The notes: generated by a model not told the origin, from the letters alone. A DNA stretch of 64,000 bases from Flavobacterium alvei (GCF_002920895.1 NZ_PQVG01000005.1:264472-328471); one strand, 5' to 3'; shown: positions 46,929 to 55,449, counted from the first letter of the stretch. Numbers and translations are program-made.

Positions 46929-48230
46929 TTAAAAATTTCTATCTAGATCAAATGCTTCTAAATATTCGGCTACTCGTTTTACAAAGCTTCCGCCAAGAGC
47001 TCCATCAACTACACGATGGTCGTAGCTGTGTGAAAGGAACATTTTTTGTCGAATGCCAATAAAATCGCCTTCGGGAGTTTCGATTACGGCTGGTACTTTT
47101 CGAATAGCTCCTAAAGCCAGAATTCCAACTTCTGGCTGATTGATAATTGGCGTGCCAAAAACGCTACCAAAAGTCCCCACATTGGTAACTGTATAAGTTC
47201 CTCCTTGAGTATCGTCTGGTTTTAGTTTGCCTAATTTTGCACGATTGCCTAAATCATTTACCGCTTTTGCCATTCCAACTAAATTAAGTTGATCAGCATT
47301 TTTTATAACTGGAACAATCAAATTCCCATTGGGTAATGCTGCTGCCATTCCAAGGTTGATGTTTTTTCTTTTGATAATTTTATCGCCATCAACAGCGATG
47401 TTCATCATTGGAAAATCTTTCAAAGCTTTGGCAACTGCTTCCATAAAAATAGGTGTGTATGTCAACTTTTCACCTTCTCTTTTTTCGAAAGCCGTTTTTA
47501 CCTTATCCCTCCATTTTACAATATTGGTCACGTCAACTTCAATAAACGATTGCACGTGTGCCGAGGTTTGAATCGAAGCCATCATATAACCCGAAATCAG
47601 CTTGCGCATTCTGTCCATTTCGATGATTTCGTCGCCTCCGTTTACTGAAACTGGTATTTTTGGTTGTTCGTTGTTCGTTGTTCGTTGTTGGGCTAATGGT
47701 TCTTGTATGTTGGTTCTTGTATCTAATTTTCTAGCGGCAACATAACCCAAAATATCTTCTTTAGTCACTCTTCCTTCTTTGCCTGAACCAGTAATATTTT
47801 CTAATTCGGCAAGAGAAATACCTTCTTCTTTAGCAATATTTTTTACTAAAGGTGAGAAGAACTTTTCAGAATCTGAGAAATTAGTTGGTACAGCTAGAGT
47901 TTCTTTGACCACTTCTATTGTTTTTTCAATTGCGGCAACCTCAACCGGAGCAACTATTTCTTGTTTGGGTTCGTTTGAAACAGAAATCCCTTCGGTTTCG
48001 ATAATTGCAATGGTTTGTCCTACTTGAACTATATCGTCTTTTGCAAACAATTGTTCCACTAAGATTCCTGAAACTTCACTTGGCAATTCGCTATCAACTT
48101 TATCAGTGGCAACTTCAAGTACTGTTTCATCGGCTTCAATTTTATCTCCCACTTGTTTCAACCAATTTGTGATAGTTGCTTCTGCAACGCTTTCTCCCAT
48201 TTTTGGAAGTTTTAATTCAAATCTTGCCAT
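46929..48230 (-). CDS. 2-oxoacid dehydrogenase complex E2 component (lipoyl acyltransferase)
   Basis: 433 residues. The lipoyl domain (1-77) has the lipoylated Lys in EVATDKVDSELPSEVSG. A linker leads to the E3-binding domain (about 125-160, FSPLVKNIAKEEGISLAELENITGSGKEGRVTKEDIL). The acyltransferase core ends with catalytic SHSYDHRVVDGALGG. It is probably branched-chain or general 2-oxoacid E2; E1 and E3 genes are not adjacent. The linker before the core holds an odd heptamer repeat (47663-47690). Confidence 0.92.
   Translation of the reverse strand: MARFELKLPKMGESVAEATITNWLKQVGDKIEADETVLEVATDKVDSELPSEVSGILVEQLFAKDDIVQVGQTIAIIETEGISVSNEPKQEIVAPVEVAAIEKTIEVVKETLAVPTNFSDSEKFFSPLVKNIAKEEGISLAELENITGSGKEGRVTKEDILGYVAARKLDTRTNIQEPLAQQRTTNNEQPKIPVSVNGGDEIIEMDRMRKLISGYMMASIQTSAHVQSFIEVDVTNIVKWRDKVKTAFEKREGEKLTYTPIFMEAVAKALKDFPMMNIAVDGDKIIKRKNINLGMAAALPNGNLIVPVIKNADQLNLVGMAKAVNDLGNRAKLGKLKPDDTQGGTYTVTNVGTFGSVFGTPIINQPEVGILALGAIRKVPAVIETPEGDFIGIRQKMFLSHSYDHRVVDGALGGSFVKRVAEYLEAFDLDRNF
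47663..47690 (-). repeat. Four-copy heptanucleotide repeat in the E2 linker
   Basis: On the plus strand GTTGTTC occurs three times in a row (47663-47683), followed by GTTGTTG. On the coding strand it gives a QQRTTNNEQ linker. Seven is not a multiple of three, so gain or loss of one unit would shift the frame. Confidence 0.8.
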
Positions 48231-48331
48231 AGTATTATCCTAAAAGGTCATTTTGATTTCGTGACTGCAAAATTAGTGATTATTTTCAGTTTCAGCCATG
48301 AATTTCACAAATTTACACGAAACCTAAAATT

Positions 48332-49465
48332 CTAAATTTTCACTATTTCGCCTCTATCAAAACTACTGTTACTACCAATAACAAAATGGGAGTTTTGGGG
48401 AAGAATTTTAAAGGTAAACCCTTTATTTTTATGCACTTCAAAAAAGTTAATTATAGTTTTGAAATTGAATTGATTTTGGTCTAAAATAATTTCTCCTGTA
48501 AAATTTTCCTGAATTGGATGTGAAATATCCTGAAGTTGGATTGGTTTAGCTAAACTGTTTTCTAACTTTTCTTTCAAAATCAGATTATTTGAAATAAGAA
48601 TATAATTGTTAGGCTTTAATTTTGATTTTGGATTGCCCCAAAACATTTTTGCGAATGAAAAGAATACAATTCCAATTTCCATAAAAACAGAAAACAAAAA
48701 GGAAACTTTAAAATGCTTTTTGTAGAAAAAATTCATCGCTTCACGAGATCGCTTCATATAAGTTCCGTCTCTGAAAGTGCTCTCCCCTTTGTAATGTACG
48801 ACAGAAGTTTCGTGAAAATAATAATTTGATTTTCCCTTTTGCAAAACCATATAGGACAAATCGATATCGTCTGAATACATAAAACATTTTTCGTCAAAAC
48901 CACCAATTTCATTGTATAAATCCCGTTTCATTAGCATAAAAGCACCCACGAGAATTTCCACTTTTCCAGTTTCATTTTCGGATAAATGTTGAGCGTAATA
49001 TTTGCCAAAACTCTTTGAAAAGATTTTATACAAACCTGTAATTTTGGTAAAAGCCACAAAAGGAGTTGGAATTCCACGTTTGCTTTCGGGTAGAAAATTT
49101 CCTGTTCCATCGATGAGTTTCACCCCGACAATTCCTAAATCTTCTTGCTTTTTAGCAAAAGCCAATACTTTCGTAAAAGTATCTTCGGCAACAACCGTAT
49201 CGGGGTTTAGAATACAAATATATTCTCCATTGGCAATTGCAACACCAATATTATTCCCTTTTGGAAAACCTGAATTTTCTTTGTTTTCGATGAGTTTTAC
49301 GTTCGGAAATCGCTGTTTCATCATTGCACAACTATCGTCTTGAGAGTTGTTATCAACGACAATAATTTCGGCATCGATGTTTTGTATAGCGTTTTGAACA
49401 CTTGAAACACAAAGTTCCAAGAAGTAACGCACATTATAGTTGAGGATTATGACTGATAGTTGCAT
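48332..49465 (-). CDS. Family 2 glycosyltransferase (rhamnosyltransferase-like)
   Basis: 377 residues. The GT-A fold begins SVIILNYNVRYFLELCVSSV, then IIVVDNNSQDDS, GFPKGNNIGVAIANGEYICILNPDTVV (DxD-like), and GGFDEKCFMYSDDIDLSYMVL. The C-terminal 100 residues contain a hydrophobic segment (FSVFMEIGIVFFSFAKMFW) that probably holds it to the membrane. Acts on surface polysaccharide or lipid-linked sugars; acceptor unknown. Confidence 0.88.
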   Translation of the reverse strand: MQLSVIILNYNVRYFLELCVSSVQNAIQNIDAEIIVVDNNSQDDSCAMMKQRFPNVKLIENKENSGFPKGNNIGVAIANGEYICILNPDTVVAEDTFTKVLAFAKKQEDLGIVGVKLIDGTGNFLPESKRGIPTPFVAFTKITGLYKIFSKSFGKYYAQHLSENETGKVEILVGAFMLMKRDLYNEIGGFDEKCFMYSDDIDLSYMVLQKGKSNYYFHETSVVHYKGESTFRDGTYMKRSREAMNFFYKKHFKVSFLFSVFMEIGIVFFSFAKMFWGNPKSKLKPNNYILISNNLILKEKLENSLAKPIQLQDISHPIQENFTGEIILDQNQFNFKTIINFFEVHKNKGFTFKILPQNSHFVIGSNSSFDRGEIVKI

Positions 49466-49479
49466 TTTTGAGGATTATA

Positions 49480-49785
49480 TTATAGCAACTTAATTAAGTC
49501 GTCTGGATTTTGTTTATTATTCCAAAATAAAATCAAGTCGATTTGAGATTTATCTACAATGATTTTATAATACAAAGTGGTCTGTTTTGAAATCACCAAT
49601 GAGTAACAATTATTTTTGGGTTTATAAATTCCTATTTTTGGGTTTTTAGATACTATTTAAAGAAAATCGTAAACTAAATCTTCAAATTTCTGAACTTCTG
49701 CTTCATTCCATTTTGATAATATGAAATTTATTTCTCCAAAATAGGTGCGAGTTGCAATTGATTTCCATTCAATTCTATAAATCAT
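49480..49785 (-). pseudogene. RelE/ParE-type toxin split by one in-frame TAA
   Basis: From the ATG at 49785 the frame gives 42 codons (MIYRIEWKSIATRTYFGEINF...VYDFL), a TAA at 49659-49657, then 58 more codons in the same frame (IVSKNPKIGIYKPKNN...LYYKIIVDKSQIDLILFWNNKQNP) to the TAA at 49482-49480. The joined 100 residues fit the RelE/ParE fold and length. The start overlaps the antitoxin stop as ATGA. One substitution would restore a full toxin, so it is recently inactivated, read through, or a base error. Confidence 0.8.
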
Positions 49786-50015
49786 TTCAAGAAAGGATAT
49801 TTTAATTTGGTAATCCTTTTCATTTCTTCATTAGAAATACCTATTCCCATTTCACTCTCCTCCAAACCTTTTGCTAATAATTTTTGCAACAAAATTTCTT
49901 GCTCATCTGTATTACTTGGATCTAGCTTTTCTTTGAAAGTTGCTTTATAATCGGTTGTAGGCTCCTGAACAGAATCCTGTTTTTTATCAATCGAATGTTT
50001 CTTTGAATTTACCAT
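49782..50015 (-). CDS. Antitoxin of a RelE/ParE-type toxin-antitoxin pair
   Basis: 77 residues from the ATG at 50015 (MVNSKKHSIDKK). The ATG at 50027 is possible, but transcription starts about there; longer readings run through the promoter. Charged, mostly helical, with no recognised DNA-binding motif; ends KRITKLKYPFLK. Identified as antitoxin by its ATGA overlap with the toxin frame and small size (inference). It has its own promoter with good consensus. Confidence 0.65.
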   Translation of the reverse strand: MVNSKKHSIDKKQDSVQEPTTDYKATFKEKLDPSNTDEQEILLQKLLAKGLEESEMGIGISNEEMKRITKLKYPFLK

Positions 50016-50036
50016 TTTCGAAATCATTTTAAACCT

Positions 50037-50064
50037 CAAATATATACAAAATAAACCAAAACAA
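50037..50064 (-). promoter_or_regulatory. Promoter of the toxin-antitoxin pair
   Basis: On the minus strand TTG (50064-50062), a 17-base spacer, TATATTTG (50044-50037): full Bacteroidota consensus. It immediately follows the OmpA-gene terminator. Confidence 0.65.
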
Positions 50065-50094
50065 AAAAGCTGCTTCAAATCTGAAACAGCTTTC
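50065..50094 (-). terminator. Terminator downstream of the OmpA-family gene
   Basis: Imperfect hairpin AAAGCTG.TTCA/TGAA.CAGCTTT with a T-rich tail on the minus strand, about 25 bases past the stop. Confidence 0.65.
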
Positions 50095-50119
50095 TGGGTA
50101 TTTAATAATTGAGTCTTTA

Positions 50120-50809
50120 TTATTGACCTGCTTCTTTTTTGGCGTCTTGCACCATTTTGTCATTGGCCATAATAGCAAATTCAACACGACGGTTTTGAGT
50201 TCTCCCTTCGGCAGTGTCATTGGTTGCAATTGGATCTGCAATTCCTAAACCTGTTGTTTTAAAACGAGAAACTAGCAAGCCTTTTGAAACTAAATAATCT
50301 TTCACCGATTCTGCTCTTTTTTGCGAAAGTGTCAAATTGAATTCTGGACTTCCTGTACTGTCAGTATAACCATAAATTTCGATATTGGTGTCGGCATAAT
50401 CTTTAAACACTGGAACCAATTTGTCTAAATTGGCTTTGGCTTGTGTGGTCAATGTAGCTTTACCCGTATCAAAACGAACAGCATCTTCTTTCAACACCAA
50501 GCGAATTCCTTCGCCTACTCTCTCTACATCAGCTCCTGGTAATGCTTGGTCAATTTCTCTAGCTTGTTTGTCCATTTTATTTCCAATCAAAGCTCCAGAA
50601 CCTCCACCAATAGCTGCTCCGATAAGTGCGCCTCCAGCAGTTCCAATTTTTGAATTATTCCCTATAATTCCTCCAATAAGCGCTCCTGCAGCAGCTCCAA
50701 TTCCTGCTCCTTTTTGAGTGTTATTTGCATTTTTTGTTGCTTCACAACTGGCAAAAAGAGTAGCCAATAAGAACAAACTGCTCATTACTAAAATTGCTGT
50801 TTTTTTCAT
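50120..50809 (-). CDS. OmpA-family lipoprotein with glycine-zipper segment
   Basis: 229 residues with a lipobox (LFASCEA, Cys22). A glycine-zipper region (about 35-75, GAGIGAAAGALIGGIIGNNS) precedes the C-terminal OmpA peptidoglycan-binding domain (about 110-220) with IYGYTDSTGSPEFNLTLSQKRAESV and GRTQNRRVEFAI. It tethers the outer membrane to peptidoglycan. It lies 99 bases downstream of the lipocalin-like gene. Confidence 0.9.
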   Translation of the reverse strand: MKKTAILVMSSLFLLATLFASCEATKNANNTQKGAGIGAAAGALIGGIIGNNSKIGTAGGALIGAAIGGGSGALIGNKMDKQAREIDQALPGADVERVGEGIRLVLKEDAVRFDTGKATLTTQAKANLDKLVPVFKDYADTNIEIYGYTDSTGSPEFNLTLSQKRAESVKDYLVSKGLLVSRFKTTGLGIADPIATNDTAEGRTQNRRVEFAIMANDKMVQDAKKEAGQ

Positions 50810-50908
50810 ATATGTAAAATTTATTTGTTATTGGTCATATATGTTATCGCCTTTTACTTATTGGTGTTTGCTTAAGCAAACTTGTTTTAATGGCGATTTC
50901 ATAATTAT

Positions 50909-51430
50909 TTAGTTTTTAGTAGAAATGATTTTTTCAAATTGATAGGTAACTTCTTTTGTTTGTCCACCAACATTAATAGTGTCTATTAATTGAAATGAAG
51001 CCTCTGTTTGATTGGCCACACGCAATAAATAACCTTGGGTAATTGTTTTAGATTTCACTCCAGCTTCAACAATTTTAAGAACAAAAACGCCGTCTTTATT
51101 AATACTCCAAACAATTGGCGAACTAAAAGCAGGACAGTCCGACTTTGTTAAACTCATACTTCCTTTGTTATTGTTAGAAATAAAATTCCAAGTACTTCCA
51201 ACAAAACATTTTGAATCGGCGATTTGAAAGGAATTGACTTTGATATAATCAGAACCCGGATAAGTCACGCTAGTAATTGTCCAATCTCCTTTGATAGACA
51301 CTTGAGAACTTTTGTCCAATTTCGTGTTGGCAACTGGTTCGCTCTTAACAGTTGTACTCGTAGTACTGGATGTACTCTTGCACGCAAAGAAAAATAGAGT
51401 CACCATCAGTAGTGTAATTGCTTTTTTCAT
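50909..51430 (-). CDS. Lipocalin-like lipoprotein
   Basis: 173 residues with a lipobox (LFFFACKS, Cys17). A Ser/Thr-rich spacer leads to a beta-barrel-like domain (KGDWTITSVTYPGSDYIKV, CFVGSTWNFISNNNKGSMSL) as in small Bacteroidota lipocalins. Ligand unknown. It is paired with the OmpA-family gene on the same strand. Confidence 0.75.
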   Translation of the reverse strand: MKKAITLLMVTLFFFACKSTSSTTSTTVKSEPVANTKLDKSSQVSIKGDWTITSVTYPGSDYIKVNSFQIADSKCFVGSTWNFISNNNKGSMSLTKSDCPAFSSPIVWSINKDGVFVLKIVEAGVKSKTITQGYLLRVANQTEASFQLIDTINVGGQTKEVTYQFEKIISTKN

Positions 51431-51614
51431 ATTAATAAGGTATTTAAGATTAAACTCTTACAAAGTTACAATGTAGCAAGCATAAATGGTTTCGAAATAA
51501 CTGTATTTTGTTTCAAAATTAACACTTCCGACATTTTGTCACTTTGTACACAATTGGTATTCTATTTGAAGAAAAGATACTCAATTGTAAAACCATTAAA
51601 AAAAACAAAAAAAT

Positions 51615-53498
51615 ATGGCAACTGGACAAATTAACGTTTCGGTAGAGAACATCTTCCCCCTAATCAAGAAATTCTTGTACAGCGATCACGAAATATTTTT
51701 GCGTGAATTGATTTCCAATGGAACAGATGCTACCCTAAAATTAAAACATTTAACCAGCATTGGCGAAGCCAAAGTGGAATACGGCAACCCAATCCTGGAA
51801 GTAAAAATCGACAAAGAAGGCAAAAAACTGCACATCATTGACCAAGGTTTGGGAATGACTGCCGACGAAGTGGAGAAATACATCAACCAAATCGCTTTTT
51901 CAGGAGCCGAGGAATTCCTGGAAAAATACAAGGATTCTGCCAAAGATTCAGGAATCATAGGTCATTTTGGTCTTGGTTTTTATTCCGCTTTTATGGTGGC
52001 TTCGAAAGTGGAAATCATCACCAAATCTTACAAAAACGAACCTGCAGCCCACTGGATTTGTGACGGAAGTCCAGAATTCACTTTGGAACCAGCCGACAAA
52101 ACCACTCGTGGAACCGAAATCATTTTACACATTGCCGAAGATTCATTGGAATTTTTGGAAGAATTCAAAATCAGGGAATTGTTGAACCGTTACAACAAGT
52201 TTATGCCTGTTCCAATTAAATTTGGAACCAAAACGGAAACCTTGCCAAAACCGGAAGATGCTCCCGAGGATTACGTAAACGAAACCATCGAGCTTGACAA
52301 TTTCATCAACAACCCAAATCCGGCTTGGACGAAGCAACCAACTGAATTATCGGACGAAGATTATAAAAATTTCTACCGTGAAGTCTATCCAATGCAATTT
52401 GAAGAGCCGTTGTTCCACATTCATTTGAACGTGGATTATCCGTTCAACTTGACTGGTATTTTATATTTCCCAAAATTGGGTTCTGATTTGCAAATCCAGA
52501 AAGACAAAATCCAATTGTACCAAAACCAAGTTTACGTTACCGATAATGTAGAAGGAATCGTGCCTGAATTCTTGACAATGTTGAAAGGTGTGATTGATTC
52601 TCCAGACATTCCATTGAACGTTTCTCGTTCAGGCTTGCAAGCTGATGGTGCTGTGAAGAAAATTTCGAACTACATCACACGTAAAGTTGCCGATAAATTG
52701 AAATCATTGTTCACAGAAAACCGCCAAGATTTCGAACAAAAATGGAATGACATCAAAGTGGTTTTAGAATACGGAATGCTTTCAGAAGAGAAATTTTACG
52801 AAAAAGCAGGTGCTTTCGTTTTGTATCCAACGGTTGATGACAAATACTTCACTTTAGACGAATTGAAAGAAAATCTAAAAGAAAACCAAACAGACAAAGA
52901 CGGAAAATTGGTTGTTTTATACGCTGGAAACAAAGAAGCACAACATTCTTACATAGAAATCGCCAAAGAAAAAGGATACGAAGTATTGCTTTTGGATTCG
53001 CCAATTATCTCGCATTTGATTCAAAAAATTGAAGGCGACAATAAAGATTTAACTTTTGTTCGCGTGGATTCAGACCACATCGATAATTTAATCAAGAAAG
53101 AGGAAACCACTATTTCTAAATTATCGGATACCGAAAAAGAAAGCTTGAAAACTTCATTGGAAACTTACATTCCAAAAGCTTACACCGTTCAATTGGAAGC
53201 TTTAGACAGCAACGCTGCTCCGTTCATCATCACGCAACCCGAATTTATGCGTCGAATGAAAGAAATGAGCCAATCAGGCGGTGGCGGAATGTTCGGAATG
53301 GGCAATATGCCGGAAATGTACAATTTGGTGGTAAATACCAATTCTGATTTGGCTTCCAATATTTTGAACACTGAAGACAAAACAACCCAAGAAGGTTTGG
53401 TAAGACAAGCTTTGGACTTGGCCAAATTATCCCAAAACCTGTTGAAAGGCGAAGAATTGACGGCTTTCGTGAAAAGAAGTTTTGATTTGATCAAATAA
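51615..53498 (+). CDS. htpG: Molecular chaperone HtpG (Hsp90)
   Basis: A 627-residue ATP-driven chaperone. The N-terminal GHKL ATPase has EIFLRELISNGTDA, IDQGLGMTADE and GHFGLGFYSAFMVA. The middle domain has GILYFPKL and NVSRSGLQAD, and the C-terminal dimerisation domain follows. Length and order are normal. Codon third positions look richer in C/G than in its neighbours. Its last 19 codons are repeated in diverged form at 55368-55424, which points to recombination at this 3' end. Confidence 0.96.
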   Translation: MATGQINVSVENIFPLIKKFLYSDHEIFLRELISNGTDATLKLKHLTSIGEAKVEYGNPILEVKIDKEGKKLHIIDQGLGMTADEVEKYINQIAFSGAEEFLEKYKDSAKDSGIIGHFGLGFYSAFMVASKVEIITKSYKNEPAAHWICDGSPEFTLEPADKTTRGTEIILHIAEDSLEFLEEFKIRELLNRYNKFMPVPIKFGTKTETLPKPEDAPEDYVNETIELDNFINNPNPAWTKQPTELSDEDYKNFYREVYPMQFEEPLFHIHLNVDYPFNLTGILYFPKLGSDLQIQKDKIQLYQNQVYVTDNVEGIVPEFLTMLKGVIDSPDIPLNVSRSGLQADGAVKKISNYITRKVADKLKSLFTENRQDFEQKWNDIKVVLEYGMLSEEKFYEKAGAFVLYPTVDDKYFTLDELKENLKENQTDKDGKLVVLYAGNKEAQHSYIEIAKEKGYEVLLLDSPIISHLIQKIEGDNKDLTFVRVDSDHIDNLIKKEETTISKLSDTEKESLKTSLETYIPKAYTVQLEALDSNAAPFIITQPEFMRRMKEMSQSGGGGMFGMGNMPEMYNLVVNTNSDLASNILNTEDKTTQEGLVRQALDLAKLSQNLLKGEELTAFVKRSFDLIK

Positions 53499-53527
53499 GT
53501 ATTAAGAAAATAGTATTAAGTATTAAG

Positions 53528-53551
53528 ACCTGCAAGTGAAAATTTGCAGGT
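53528..53551 (+). terminator. htpG terminator
   Basis: ACCTGCAA/TTGCAGGT stem (53528-53535 with 53544-53551), 8-nt loop, then a T run. A near-copy occurs at 55450-55480. Confidence 0.85.
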
Positions 53552-53689
53552 TTTTTTTGTTTTGGAGCAAATGGATTTGTTACCAATAAACCATAATCAA
53601 ATAGAATTTTTAAAATTCAATTTCTTTTTAAGTTAAAAATTCATTGAATGATTTGTAAATAATTATTTATATATTTGATGAAATAATAC

Positions 53690-53760
53690 TACGCATAAAT
53701 ACAACCAAAACATACGCATAAAACAACAATTTAGAAAATAAACTGACAATTTATGCGTAT
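53690..53760. repeat. Three copies of a 10-mer, two direct and one inverted
   Basis: TACGCATAAA at 53690-53699 and 53713-53722, and its inverse TTTATGCGTA at 53750-53759. Copies two and three extend to 11 bp as an inverted repeat. All lie in the 120 bases before the DUF6414-like gene, suited to an operator or iteron-like site. Confidence 0.65.
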
Positions 53761-53807
53761 ATAAAAGTTAGGTGATATTTTTAAAAATCGGAGACAAAAA
53801 TTTAACT

Positions 53808-54824
53808 ATGAAAGCAATTAGAGACCTTATTTATTTTGACTACGATAAAGCTAAATCACTACATAGCCAATTATCCGGTGGTTTATTGCAAGAAATTACT
53901 AGAGCAATTGAGAACGAAAATAATATCAATAACGAATTAGGTTTTGACATAAAAATCATCAAAGCTAAAACAGGCGAAGGTGAAAAAGAAAGAATCATAA
54001 AAACTGAGCGAGTGGAATTATATCACGAACTTTTAAACGAAATTGAAAGTAATTTAACCTCCAAAAACATACTTAAAGATTTAAATTCAGAACTAACATC
54101 ATTCAATGAGTTTCTTGAAAAAGTTCCTAATTACACCTACGTAAAAGCTACAGGTTGGACAACTTTTGAAGATTACGGTAGATTTACAAATATTTTAGAT
54201 AATATGAATGAAATTCAACGATTAGTTTATGCTTCTTCTTTGGAAAGTCATCCTGAAGTTATTGTTGCAAGAAAGCAAATCGATGAAATGAGAAAGTCTC
54301 TTAAAAGAGGACAAAACACAAAAGAATTAGCAAAATTGAAAGTTATGGAGAAAAACTTCGATAAACTTATTCAGGAAAATTCTGACGCCAGTCTTCTTGA
54401 CGAAACCTTCGTTGAAAGAGTAAAAACATTTATAAAAACACTCAACCCAAATAGATTAAATTTTAGACTTCTCCCATTTGATGACTTTCCAGAGTTTCAA
54501 ATTATATCAAATTTAAAAAATGATTTTTTAGTTGATGGTTCATTCGATAATGTAATCTATAATTATGGTAGTCGACCAAACATCAAACTAACTGTTTTTG
54601 GAATAATTACCTCTTGTCCTCAAATATTTGATGAACGTGTTCATCCAGCTGATGAATTCAAATATCAAGACGAAACAGAATTATCAGTTGAGAAAGTTTA
54701 TGACAAAGTTTTTCGTGGAGTGTTTAATGCCATAGAAGGATTAGAAAAATTCTTTAATGTATATCATCCCAAAATTTCTGTAAGTCCAATTGGAATTTAT
54801 AGAGAAATAATAATTGAAGAATAA
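53808..54824 (+). CDS. DUF6414-like protein
   Basis: 338 residues from the ATG at 53808 (MKAIRDLIYFDYDKAKSLHSQLSGGLLQEI); a GTG at 53772 is the next upstream start but adds an atypical 12 residues. The N-terminal pattern IYFDxxKxxSLxSQLxGG fits DUF6414 (recalled, not searched). A central charged helical stretch (residues about 145-200) may be a coiled coil. No catalytic motif or membrane segment. It lies inside the segment bounded by the htpG duplication, so it was probably acquired laterally; function unknown. Confidence 0.65.
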   Translation: MKAIRDLIYFDYDKAKSLHSQLSGGLLQEITRAIENENNINNELGFDIKIIKAKTGEGEKERIIKTERVELYHELLNEIESNLTSKNILKDLNSELTSFNEFLEKVPNYTYVKATGWTTFEDYGRFTNILDNMNEIQRLVYASSLESHPEVIVARKQIDEMRKSLKRGQNTKELAKLKVMEKNFDKLIQENSDASLLDETFVERVKTFIKTLNPNRLNFRLLPFDDFPEFQIISNLKNDFLVDGSFDNVIYNYGSRPNIKLTVFGIITSCPQIFDERVHPADEFKYQDETELSVEKVYDKVFRGVFNAIEGLEKFFNVYHPKISVSPIGIYREIIIEE

Positions 54825-54829
54825 AACAT

Positions 54830-54950
54830 CCCCTGTGCTGGCGCGAGCGTCCCGCTCGTGCACCCCCTGTGCTGGCGCGAGCGTCCCGCTCGTGCACACA
54901 AACAAAATAAAGAAATCTCAAATTGAAATGGGTACGAGCGGGACGCTCGC
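54830..54950. repeat. GC-rich hairpin repeats: two direct units and one inverted unit
   Basis: Two 33-nt direct copies (54830-54862 and 54864-54896) and an inverted 17-nt core match (54934-54950). Each unit is a hairpin with CGAGCG/CGCTCG arms around TCC. They are the most GC-rich stretch in the window, set in AT-rich DNA, and look like REP-type elements. Confidence 0.8.
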
Positions 54951-54993
54951 ACTAGCTGTGAGAAAATTATAAATAGAAACTAATAATAAATAA

Positions 54994-55371
54994 ATGCACG
55001 TAATTTTAATTATACTACCTCTATTATTTCAAATTATTTTTGGCAGAAAAGCTATTGGAGGAGATATTAAATGGAGCTTTGGAACAATTTGTTTAATTAG
55101 TTTTTTGGGTCAAATCCTATTCACCATTTTGGCATTTAACCTAATTGTATATTATCTTGAAAAAAACAATAATACTTGTGGAATGCCATTAGTAGGACTT
55201 GTAATGTTTTCGTTATTATTTACTTTAATCTTATTGATAACAATAATTATACAATACCGCATTAAAAAATCATATGGAGATGAAGATGAAATTGAAGACG
55301 AAGATGAAGATGAAAATGATAAAATAGATGAAGAACAAGATGATGAAGATGAAGAATACGAAATTAATTGA
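54994..55371 (+). CDS. Membrane protein with acidic C-terminal tail, unknown function
   Basis: 125 residues. Three hydrophobic segments (about 1-14, 26-50 and 62-87) are followed by RIKKSYG and a tail of about 30 residues almost entirely Asp and Glu. Its stop overlaps the first codon of the htpG relic, so the original C-terminus may have been longer or different before recombination. No family recognised. Confidence 0.55.
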   Translation: MHVILIILPLLFQIIFGRKAIGGDIKWSFGTICLISFLGQILFTILAFNLIVYYLEKNNNTCGMPLVGLVMFSLLFTLILLITIIIQYRIKKSYGDEDEIEDEDEDENDKIDEEQDDEDEEYEIN

Positions 55372-55424
55372 AAGATGAAGAACTTACTGCTTTTGTAAAT
55401 AGAAGTTTTGATTTGATAAAATAG
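55368..55424 (+). pseudogene. Relic of an htpG 3' end
   Basis: 19 codons (LKDEELTAFVNRSFDLIK and a TAG stop) align to the last 19 codons of the intact htpG (53442-53498): 16 of 18 residues identical, 47 of 57 bases identical, most differences at third positions. No htpG sequence lies upstream. A diverged copy of the htpG terminator follows. This is a duplicated junction left by insertion or allele replacement. Confidence 0.85.
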
Positions 55425-55449
55425 TTTAAACGATTAACCGTTTAATCCA

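Noticed and set aside
53761..53775. GTTAGGT near 53768, preceded by an inverted repeat, resembles an integron attC core
   Set aside because: No matching RYYYAAC core, no second attC and no integron integrase in the window.
54830..54896. CRISPR-like direct repeats
   Set aside because: Only two units with a 1-base gap and no spacers or cas genes; better explained as tandem REP hairpins.
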